A stretch of DNA of 6,118 nt from an uncultured Parabacteroides sp. (GTDB lineage: Bacteria > Bacteroidota > Bacteroidia > Bacteroidales > Tannerellaceae): assembly GCA_934725305.1 (NCBI GenBank), contig CAKVBA010000078.1, forward strand, positions 1-6,118, in the 5' to 3' direction. This document shows, in pieces, positions 1 to 6,048 of this stretch. The first letter of the stretch is position 1. Each line of letters opens with the position of its first letter. Both the position numbers and the translations under genes were made by a program. The notes under the pieces were generated by a model. That model saw nothing but the letters and a program-made list of their open reading frames with translations. It was not told the DNA's origin and searched no databases.

Positions 1-30
1 GATTTAAATATCAAGGATTTAGGATAAACT

Positions 31-1167
31 TCACGTGAAAAAATACTGTTTTTTTCTTTGCAGCGTTGAAGTTGGGTCAAGAAACTTGTTGTATCCTCGC
101 TTATTGACCTGCTGCTTCGTGATGAGCCCTCTCTTGTAGGCTTTTCTCAGTCGTGCAATGCCACGATCGCGATTGTAAGCTTCTTTCTTTGCCCGTTTCT
201 CCGAATAACTGATAATCAGACGCTCTCCGTTCTGTCGTTTATGCTCATAACTGGTTTTATCTTTCTTTTCCTATAAAAGAATCCATTGCTTGACGTTTGC
301 GCTCTCACTCTTTATACGTGCTCCGAGTATATACTTGTAGCCGGCTTCTTGCAATAGTGCCACATTGTTCTTGTTCATCAGACCGGAATCTGCCACGACA
401 ACGAAATCGGCTCCAAGCGTGAAACGTTGTTTGAAGTCATCTATCATCGGTATCATAGTGAAACCTTCATACTGGCTGCCGTTAAACAAGGAATATGACA
501 GAGGATAGCCTCCCTCGGAAACCAACAGACCGAGCACGACCTGTGACTCTGCCGTCTTGCCGTCCTTCGAGAACCCGGGTTCGCGTAGCACGTCAGTTTG
601 GGATGTTTCAAAGTACAGTGTCGTTACATCATAGAACATTAGTCCAATTTTACCACCGAATATCTTACGCGTATGCTCCACACTGATTTGCTGTGCCAAT
701 TCCATCTGTGTGTTGTAAAGCTTGTCCATATAGCGGTAGATACGGTTGAGGTCTATGTCCTCGTCGTAGTACGATTTCAGATAGTCTACGGTAGCATGTT
801 TGCTCCTGGGTTGTGACACCCTGGCAATGACAAGATAGCGGAGGATCTCATCCGGTATTCTATCGAAACCTATGCTGTCATAAACTTGATTTAATAGCAA
901 TCGAGTACCGTTTATCAGGACAGAGTCCATATTCTCCACTACACGTGTCGTCTCTTCAAGTTCCTTGCTACAACGGTCATCAAAGTCCAGTTCTTGCTGC
1001 CCTGCGAATGAATGAATCCAAGCTTTAGCCTTTTCATACAATAAAGATATCTCTTCTTCAGAAGAGGACGCTCCAAAAGATTTTATTTCCTTGTACTTGC
1101 CACTGGCTTTGCTGACTACGACTATGCTGGTGGTTCCGGATTTGTTATGTTTCTTGCGCACATACAT
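31..1167 (-). pseudogene. IS1634-family (IS4-like DDE) transposase, disrupted
   Basis: The protein would cut and join insertion-sequence ends. The start is placed at the Met of MYVRKKHNKSG (1165-1167), because the in-frame ATG at 1218 lies upstream of a good promoter box and adds residues that do not look like the family. Counted from that start, the first catalytic Asp is in FYDVTTLYFET (about residue 180) and the second is in VVVADSGLMNK (about residue 260). An in-frame TAG at 271-273 ends the main frame after 298 residues. The same frame then stays open for 79 codons, with family-like sequence such as EKRAKKEAYNRDRGIARLRK and NKRGYNKFL, up to a TGA at 31-33. Family members are usually much longer, and the C-terminal part with the catalytic Glu is missing. 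This therefore looks like a nonsense mutation plus a 3' deletion, and the product is very unlikely to be active. Confidence 0.8.
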
Positions 1168-1171
1168 GCTA

Positions 1172-1205
1172 CAAAGGTACATATTTTTCACTTGCGCCAC
1201 CCAAA
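1172..1205 (-). promoter_or_regulatory. Putative promoter of the transposase
   Basis: On the minus strand, TACCTTTG (1179-1172) fits the Bacteroides -7 consensus TAnnTTTG. A TTTG (1205-1202) lies 22 nt upstream of it, slightly more than the usual spacing. The box ends only 4 nt before the ATG at 1167, so transcription would begin at or very near the start codon. Confidence 0.5.
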
Positions 1206-1218
1206 ACCACCCAATCAT

Positions 1219-1770
1219 TTGACATAATTAGCTGATTTACAATATGCGCTATGTGATAGCACAGAAAAGTGACGAAGTCAAGAAATATGCACCGAGAGAT
1301 AGTTATTGTATTTTTATCCGGATCATTATTTACTAAAAGAGGTAACGGATCCGGCAGAAACGACGGGCAACTTCACCGGACTTGACAGACGAATCAATCT
1401 CGGCCCAAACACCCTAAAAAAAAGGTTATAGACTCTCTTTCAATTGTTTATATAGTTTTAAAAAAAGGTAGGCTCTTTTTTGAAAACGAGTAGGCACTTT
1501 TTTGAAAATGGATAGGCACTCCGTTCGGACGGAATAACTACTCCGTCGGAAAGGAGTAGGCACCCAATTTTCGGAAATAGCTTACTCCTTTTTGACCGGA
1601 TTAGCAGCCTCTTGTCTGCCTGTCGGCTTATTGTATTTTTATGGTTGATAAATAGGCCTTCAACGCAGAGCCATTACAATCTACTCAAAACAAGCACCAA
1701 CAAGAATCGTAATCTAATGACCGATTTGGGTTTATACTAAACAGGCTATGCAGCCTCAAAAGGTGCGCCC
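1219..1770. other. Non-coding intergenic region with several repeats
   Basis: I see no convincing gene in this stretch of about 550 bases. It holds four things. A small hairpin sits at 1246-1262 (GCGCTAT/ATAGCAC, one mismatch). An inverted repeat pairs CCGGATC at 1318-1324 with GATCCGG at 1348-1354. A perfect 15-bp direct repeat, TTATTGTATTTTTAT, occurs at 1303-1317 and 1628-1642. The 22-bp phased array listed separately lies between the two 15-bp copies. The rest, about 1643-1770, shows only a short AGGCT/AGCCT hairpin at 1743-1756. Confidence 0.6.
1429..1600. repeat. Degenerate 22-bp phased repeat array (TAGGCAC repeats)
   Basis: Units begin at 1469, 1491, 1513, 1535, 1557 and 1579, exactly 22 bp apart. 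The clearest copies start TAGGCTC or TAGGCAC, continue with a T run and GAAAA, and end in a purine stretch such as GGAG or GGA. Units 1 and 2 share TAGGC, CTTTTTTGAAAA or a close variant, and then a short purine end. Later units are GC-richer (TCCGT, TCGGA), and those at 1535 and 1579 keep the phase but lose TAGGCAC. A TAGACTC unit at 1429, out of phase by 4 bp, may be an earlier copy. Two hairpins lie within the array: TCCGT/ACGGA around 1520-1533, and CTACTCC (1538-1544) with GGAGTAG (1553-1559). The unit length is not a multiple of three, which argues against coding. Function is unknown. Confidence 0.7.
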
Positions 1771-1828
1771 TATAAAAACAAGAAACACGGACTCTTCAGC
1801 CCCGCTAAGCAGCTGAATAAGTCCGTGT
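1771..1828 (-). terminator. Intrinsic terminator after gcvT
   Basis: A perfect 9-bp stem pairs ACACGGACT (1785-1793) with AGTCCGTGT (1820-1828). It is extended by an inner TTCAGC (1795-1800) with GCTGAA (1812-1817). Read on the minus strand, the hairpin is followed by a T-rich tract (TTTCTTGTTTTTATA, about 1784-1770). It begins 23 nt past the gcvT stop, so it should end the pepT-gcvT transcript. Confidence 0.85.
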
Positions 1829-1851
1829 CCCCAATAATTTAAATCTCCCTA

Positions 1852-2937
1852 TTATTTACGGAAAGGAGCTTTTACTACCAATGCCTTCAAGCTCTTGTTA
1901 CGAACCTTAATAGCGATTTCTGTACCAGCCTTAGCAAATGCAGGTTTTACATAACCCATACCGATACCCTTCTTCAGAGCCGGAGCCATTGTACCAGAAG
2001 TAACTACACCGATAACGTTGCCTTCCATGTCAGCGATTTCATAACCATGACGAGGAATACCCTTATCCTGCAATTCGAAAGCACACAATTTACGAGTTAC
2101 GCCCTCTTTCTTCTGACGTTCCAATTCTGCACGGTTAGTGAAGTTCTTGCCTTCAACAAACTTAGTGATCCAACCCAAACCTGCTTCGATAGGAGAAGTT
2201 GTGTCATCCAAATCGTTACCATACAGACAGAAGCCCATTTCCAGACGCAATGTGTCGCGAGCACCCAAACCGATAGGCTTGATACCTTCAGGTTTACCAG
2301 CTTCGAACAAAGCATTCCAGATTGTCATAGCATCCTTCGGGTAGAAATAAAGTTCGAAACCACCAGCACCAGTGTAACCAGTGTTAGAGATGATAACGTC
2401 TTTACATCCGGCGAATTCGCCAGTAACGAATGAATAATAAGGGATAGAAGCCAAATCAACTGATGTCAAGCGCTGCAATACTTCCTGAGCTTTCGGACCC
2501 TGAACTGCCAACTGAGCTGTGTTGTCAGAAGCATTTTCCAATTCAGCACCTACTGTATTGTGACTAACGCACCATTCCCAGTCCTTAGCAATGTTACCAG
2601 CATTAACAACCAACAGATATTTCTGATCTTCGTAACGATAAACCAACAGGTCATCAACGATACCACCTTTATCGTTCGGGAAACATGTATATTGAGCTTT
2701 GCCCACTTCCAAAACAGAAGCGTCATTTGAGGTCACACTCTGCAAGAAAGCCAAAGCGTTCGGACCTTTTACCCAAAATTCACCCATGTGAGAAACATCA
2801 AATACACCGACGCCATTCACGACAGTCATGTGTTCTTCGATAATGCCTGAATATTCGATAGGCATGTTAAAACCAGCAAATTCATGCATCTTAGCACCCA
2901 GTGCAATGTGCAGATCGGTAAACGGAGTTGTCTTCAT
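1852..2937 (-). CDS. gcvT: Glycine cleavage system T protein (aminomethyltransferase)
   Basis: GcvT takes the aminomethyl group carried on lipoylated GcvH, releases ammonia and passes the one-carbon unit to tetrahydrofolate as methylene-THF. It is cytoplasmic. The 361 residues match the usual length (about 360-370), and the start [10 protein letters not shown] is the family's normal N-terminus. The folate-site residues fall at the same positions as in the Thermotoga enzyme: Tyr83, the catalytic Asp96 in [10 protein letters not shown], Asn112 in VVNAGN, Tyr168, Tyr188 and Glu195 in [12 protein letters not shown], and Arg227 in [11 protein letters not shown]. The usual TGED is TGAG here, outside the key residues. 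EAGLGWITK and the C-terminal GIGMGYVK complete the family pattern. The start lies 12 nt after the pepT stop with no separate promoter seen, so it is probably co-transcribed with pepT. gcvH and gcvP are not in the window. Confidence 0.96.
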   Translation of the reverse strand: MKTTPFTDLHIALGAKMHEFAGFNMPIEYSGIIEEHMTVVNGVGVFDVSHMGEFWVKGPNALAFLQSVTSNDASVLEVGKAQYTCFPNDKGGIVDDLLVYRYEDQKYLLVVNAGNIAKDWEWCVSHNTVGAELENASDNTAQLAVQGPKAQEVLQRLTSVDLASIPYYSFVTGEFAGCKDVIISNTGYTGAGGFELYFYPKDAMTIWNALFEAGKPEGIKPIGLGARDTLRLEMGFCLYGNDLDDTTSPIEAGLGWITKFVEGKNFTNRAELERQKKEGVTRKLCAFELQDKGIPRHGYEIADMEGNVIGVVTSGTMAPALKKGIGMGYVKPAFAKAGTEIAIKVRNKSLKALVVKAPFRK

Positions 2938-2949
2938 GTTATTTGTTCT

Positions 2950-4170
2950 TTAAGATTTTTGTGCTGATAACTCAGCGATTTTTATAATTGTTTGCATACT
3001 CTTTTCCAAAGAGGGAACCGGAAGGAATTCATAACGTCCATGGAAATTCAATCCACCGGCAAAGATATTTGGACAAGGCAAGCCCATAAATGACAAGCGT
3101 GCGCCATCCGTACCACCACGAATCGGCTTCACTTCAGGAACAACACCGACTGATTCCATAGCCTTATAAGCCAGATCAACAATGTATTTCTTCGGTTCCA
3201 CCACTTCGCGCATATTATAATACTGATCACGAACAGCCAATGTTGTGCTGTTAGGATGCAGACGATTCATCTGGTCAACAAACGACTGTAAGAGCTGCTT
3301 TCTATCTTCAAACAGTTTGCGGTCGTGGTCGCGGATGATGTATGTCAATGAAGCCTCTTCAATCGATCCGGTCATACCAATCAGATGGAAGAAACCTTCA
3401 TAACCGACTGTATGCTCGGGGCGCTGTGCTGCAGGCAACCAGCCGGCAAACTCAACGGCCAGCAAAGAGGCATTCAGCATTTTATCCTTGGCATATCCCG
3501 GATGTACATTCAAGCCCTTGAATGACACCTTGGCTGTAGCAGCATTGAAGTTTTCATACTCCAACTCTCCCACTTCACCACCATCAATGGTGTAGGCATA
3601 GTCGCAACCGAACTTAGCTACATCAAAATGGTCTGCACCTGCGCCAATCTCCTCATCCGGAGTAAAGCCAAGACGAATCTTACCATGCTTCACTTCAGGA
3701 TGTTCCTGCAAATACTGAACAGCAGAGATTATAGCAGCCACACCGGCCTTATCATCAGCGCCCAGCAATGTTTTACCATTCGTAACAATGATATCTTGTC
3801 CTTCATAATCGGCCAATTCAGGGAACATAGCTGTTGACAGCACAATGTTTTCCTCTTCATTCAGCACAATGTCGCCACCCTTATAGGCAACGATACGGGG
3901 CTGAACATCCTTGCCCGACATATCTGGACTTGTATCCAGGTGAGCAATGAAACCAACGGTCGGAAGTTTTTCATCTGTATTAGCCGGTAATGTAGCCATC
4001 AGATAACTCTTCTCGTCCAACGAGATCTCTTCCAATCCCATTGCTTTCAACTCTTTCTTCAATGCTTCAGCAAAAACAAGCTGACCCGGTGTACTGGGAG
4101 TTGTCCCTGTTGTCTCACTTGACTGAGTGTCGAAAGTGACATATTTCAAGAATCTATCCAATAAAGTCAT
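2950..4170 (-). CDS. pepT: Peptidase T (tripeptide aminopeptidase)
   Basis: PepT is a cytoplasmic dizinc M20-family aminopeptidase that removes the N-terminal residue from tripeptides. With the start at 4170 ([16 protein letters not shown]) the protein is 406 residues, against about 408 for the E. coli enzyme. The frame extends to an ATG at 4230, but that lies inside the promoter, so 4170 is preferred. Metal and catalytic residues are visible: His77 and Asp79 in AHLDTSPD, Asp139/Asp140 in LLGADDKAG, Glu173/Glu174 in TPDEEIG, Asp196 in [13 protein letters not shown] and His377 in [19 protein letters not shown] (about 221-231) belongs to the dimerisation domain, and [10 protein letters not shown] is also typical. 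The protein is complete, with no sign of damage. gcvT follows after 12 nt. Confidence 0.96.
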   Translation of the reverse strand: MTLLDRFLKYVTFDTQSSETTGTTPSTPGQLVFAEALKKELKAMGLEEISLDEKSYLMATLPANTDEKLPTVGFIAHLDTSPDMSGKDVQPRIVAYKGGDIVLNEEENIVLSTAMFPELADYEGQDIIVTNGKTLLGADDKAGVAAIISAVQYLQEHPEVKHGKIRLGFTPDEEIGAGADHFDVAKFGCDYAYTIDGGEVGELEYENFNAATAKVSFKGLNVHPGYAKDKMLNASLLAVEFAGWLPAAQRPEHTVGYEGFFHLIGMTGSIEEASLTYIIRDHDRKLFEDRKQLLQSFVDQMNRLHPNSTTLAVRDQYYNMREVVEPKKYIVDLAYKAMESVGVVPEVKPIRGGTDGARLSFMGLPCPNIFAGGLNFHGRYEFLPVPSLEKSMQTIIKIAELSAQKS

Positions 4171-4210
4171 AACGCAATCTGTTTTTAGTCGTACCAATTT
4201 TTTACAGCCA

Positions 4211-4241
4211 TAAAAGTAGGCAAACTGCATTACATGGCAAA
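4211..4241 (-). promoter_or_regulatory. Promoter of pepT-gcvT
   Basis: On the minus strand, TTTG (4241-4238) and TACTTTTA (4218-4211) are 19 nt apart. This fits the Bacteroides promoter pattern, with A instead of G at the last base of the -7 box. Transcription would begin near 4204-4207, giving a leader of about 35 nt before the ATG at 4170. Its position rules against translation from the ATG at 4230. Confidence 0.65.
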
Positions 4242-4294
4242 AAAATAGTGAAACATTTTGCTTACAATCGACCGTACAACGGGCAACTTATCAG

Positions 4295-5701
4295 TTAAAA
4301 GTGGCTACTTCCATCAAAACAGTGTGTACAAACCTTACATTTTGGCAAGCCAATAGCCTCAATCAATGTTTCCAATGTGTTAAACTTGAGTGAGCTTAAT
4401 CCAAAACGCTCGGCAATCAAGTTCACCATCTTCTTATATTCAGGCGAATCTGTAGTTGCATACTTATCTAATTTTGCATTCTCGTCGCCCTCAAGCTCCT
4501 TGATGATACGGCGTGTGATCAGCTCCAACGGGCTCTTCTGCGAAGTGAAGCCCAAGAACGGACAGCCATAAATCAACGGAGGACAGGCAATACGCATGTG
4601 CACCTCTTTAGCTCCATAATCATACAGAATCTTCACGTTGTCGCGAAGCTGTGTACCACGTACAATAGAGTCGTCGCAAAACAGGATGCTCTTTCCCTGC
4701 AACATGGCGCGGTTAGGAATCAGCTTCATCTTAGCCACCAATGAACGCATCTCTTGATTGGCCGGAGTAAAGCTACGAGGCCATGTCGGTGTATATTTAG
4801 TGATCGCTCTATGATAAGGAATACCTTTTCCTTCGGCATAACCGAGTGCCATACCAACACCTGAATCGGGAATACCACAAGCACAATCCACTACGGAGTC
4901 GTCTTTCTGTCCCATCTTATAACCACTCTGGAAACGGACCTCTTCAACATTCTTTCCTTCATAGCATGAGTTGGGAAAGCCATAATAGACCCATAAAAAA
5001 GAACAGATCTGCATACCTTCATTGGGCTCACGCATCTGTTCTATTCCATCAGCCCGCAAGCGCAAGATTTCGCCCGGACCTACAAACCGTTCTACTTCAT
5101 AATCTAAATTAGGCAAACTGCTCGATTCGCTGGTAGCCGCATAAGCTCCCTCTTTCTTGCCGATCACGATGGGCGTACGTCCCCATTTGTCGCGAGCCAC
5201 AATGATGCCGTCTTCGGTCAACAACAACATTGAGCATGATCCCTTAATCTTATTATATACATTCTCGATACCTTCAACAAAGTCTTTACCCTGTGTAATC
5301 AACAGAGCAATCAACTCTGACTGGTTGGTCTTTCCCGAACTCAATTCTGAAAAGTGCATGTTTGCATCAAGCAGCTCCTTTTCCAGTTCAGTAATATTGT
5401 TGATTCTGGCAACCGTTACTATAGCGAACTTGCCAAGATGAGAGTTGAACACAATCGGCTGCGCATCAGTGTCGCTGATAATACCAATACCCGCATTCCC
5501 TTTAAACTTAGGAAGAGCCGATTCAAACTTCGAACGGAAATATGCATTTTCAAGATTGTGAATAGATCGTACAAAACCCTCTTCTGCATCGTAAGTAGCT
5601 AAACCGCCCCTACGAGTTCCCATATGGGAATTGTAGTCTGTACCATAGAACAAATCGGCTACACAAGCCGACTTTGAAATAGTTCCGAAAAAACCACCCA
5701 T
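4295..5701 (-). CDS. PurF-like amidophosphoribosyltransferase homologue lacking the glutaminase nucleophile
   Basis: Classical PurF makes phosphoribosylamine from PRPP and glutamine, the first step of purine synthesis. With the start at 5701 (MGGFFGTISK) the protein has 468 residues. An ATG at 5773 lies upstream of the promoter and is rejected. Residues 1 to about 230 form the N-terminal Ntn-hydrolase-like domain and about 260-400 the phosphoribosyltransferase domain, with CGIPDSG (275-281) and the PRPP motif DDSIVRGT (343-350). Cysteines 233, 380, 455 and 458 match the positions of the iron-sulfur ligands of B. subtilis PurF, and Cys461 makes the end CxxCxxC. The residue after Met is Gly, not the catalytic Cys, and other glutamine-site residues are changed too. 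The protein is commonly annotated as amidophosphoribosyltransferase. I leave the symbol empty because glutamine-dependent activity looks doubtful; a canonical purF elsewhere in the genome is likely. pepT begins 124 nt downstream. Confidence 0.85.
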   Translation of the reverse strand: MGGFFGTISKSACVADLFYGTDYNSHMGTRRGGLATYDAEEGFVRSIHNLENAYFRSKFESALPKFKGNAGIGIISDTDAQPIVFNSHLGKFAIVTVARINNITELEKELLDANMHFSELSSGKTNQSELIALLITQGKDFVEGIENVYNKIKGSCSMLLLTEDGIIVARDKWGRTPIVIGKKEGAYAATSESSSLPNLDYEVERFVGPGEILRLRADGIEQMREPNEGMQICSFLWVYYGFPNSCYEGKNVEEVRFQSGYKMGQKDDSVVDCACGIPDSGVGMALGYAEGKGIPYHRAITKYTPTWPRSFTPANQEMRSLVAKMKLIPNRAMLQGKSILFCDDSIVRGTQLRDNVKILYDYGAKEVHMRIACPPLIYGCPFLGFTSQKSPLELITRRIIKELEGDENAKLDKYATTDSPEYKKMVNLIAERFGLSSLKFNTLETLIEAIGLPKCKVCTHCFDGSSHF

Positions 5702-5734
5702 TGTTGTCGTGTTTTTGATTAAGTAATTTGTCTG

Positions 5735-5762
5735 CAAAGGTAAGAGATTAATTTTATTCCAA
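5735..5762 (-). promoter_or_regulatory. Promoter of the PurF-like gene
   Basis: On the minus strand, TACCTTTG (5742-5735) is a perfect match to the TAnnTTTG -7 box, with TTG (5762-5760) 17 nt upstream. Transcription would begin around 5729-5731, about 30 nt before the ATG at 5701. The leader is A-rich before the ATG, with no Shine-Dalgarno sequence, as is usual in Bacteroides. Confidence 0.7.
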
Positions 5763-5860
5763 CCGACATTCAAAAAAACATTTTATTGCTAATCTGCATC
5801 TATTTTACGCTATAAACACGACGATCGGAATCATATACACATTTTAACACTGACAAAACA

Positions 5861-5879
5861 AATAGATTATCAATCTATT
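5861..5879. repeat. Perfect 8-3-8 inverted repeat between the divergent promoters
   Basis: AATAGATT (5861-5868) pairs perfectly with AATCTATT (5872-5879) around a 3-nt centre. It lies about 35 bp upstream of the -33 element of the SRP RNA promoter and about 100 bp upstream of the PurF-like promoter. No T-tract follows on the plus strand, and on the minus strand TTTGTTTTG follows. It could be a protein-binding site or a weak minus-strand terminator; neither is shown by the sequence. Confidence 0.4.
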
Positions 5880-5913
5880 AGAGACAAAATTTAAATTAAA
5901 TAGCATAAACCAC

Positions 5914-5943
5914 TTGCAATGTAAGAAATAATATCTACTTTTG
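5914..5943 (+). promoter_or_regulatory. Promoter of SRP RNA-tRNA-Thr
   Basis: TTG (5914-5916) and TACTTTTG (5936-5943) are 19 nt apart and match the Bacteroides consensus. The predicted start, 4-7 nt past the box, falls at about 5947-5950, which coincides with the first base of the terminal helix of the SRP RNA at 5948. Confidence 0.8.
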
Positions 5944-5947
5944 CACC

Positions 5948-6045
5948 TGGGTAAGTCCTATACGGCATGCTCCCTCGGAATCCCCCAGGGCTTGACCGCA
6001 GCAAGGGTACTTGGTTGTAGCGGCGCGATGTAGTTAGCTTACCCA
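5948..6045 (+). ncRNA. ffs: Small bacterial signal recognition particle RNA (4.5S-like)
   Basis: The SRP RNA binds the protein Ffh and, with FtsY, directs ribosomes making membrane or secreted proteins to the inner membrane. The 98-nt gene has a closing helix of TGGGTAAG (5948-5955) with CTTACCCA (6038-6045). The Ffh-binding domain shows the typical CCCCCAGGGC followed by GCAGCAAGGGTA (5982-6009), including the conserved CAGG/AGCA internal loop. The 3' arm carries GCGATGTAGTTAGC (6025-6038), close to the GGGATGTAGCTGGC of the E. coli RNA. The apical loop is TTGACC instead of the common CGGAAG, so its central four bases are UGAC, a URRC-type loop. The RNA begins where the promoter predicts and is followed after 3 nt by a tRNA. 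Confidence 0.88.
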
Positions 6046-6048
6046 CTT

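Larger units (their letters stand above)
1..1213 (-). mobile_element. Degenerate IS1634-type insertion sequence remnant
   Basis: The stretch holds a broken DDE transposase read on the minus strand and no passenger gene. The right boundary is placed near the sequence GGTGGTTTTGGGTGGC (minus strand, about 1197-1212), just upstream of the transposase start. An inverted match is visible between the two ends: GTGAAAAAATA on the plus strand at 35-45 and GTGAAAAATA on the minus strand at 1191-1182, each preceded by CA plus one base. This could be part of the terminal repeats, but the match is short and A-rich. The left end may lie outside the window, so no target duplication can be assessed. The element family is inferred from the transposase; the exact limits are uncertain. 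Confidence 0.5.

Noticed and set aside
495..686. Plus-strand open frame across the transposase
   Set aside because: It is antisense to the conserved DDE core, and its arginine- and proline-rich composition is that of a shadow frame.
1429..1600. CRISPR array
   Set aside because: The phased units are contiguous and degenerate, with no distinction between identical repeats and unique spacers, and no cas gene is present.
2047..2433. Plus-strand open frame inside gcvT
   Set aside because: It is antisense to a clearly conserved gene and has no recognisable domain or promoter.
4171..4230. Extended N-terminus of PepT from the ATG at 4230
   Set aside because: The extra 20 residues overlap the TTTG/TACTTTTA promoter, and the family N-terminus begins at MTLLDRF (4170).
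4242..4294. Intrinsic terminator after the PurF-like gene
   Set aside because: Only a 4-bp CCGT/ACGG stem and a weak A/T stem are visible, and neither combines a stable hairpin with a following T-tract. Readthrough into pepT remains possible.
5702..5773. Extended N-terminus of the PurF-like protein from the ATG at 5773
   Set aside because: The ATG lies upstream of the TACCTTTG promoter box, and family members start at MGGFFG or similar. The extension also supplies no cysteine nucleophile.
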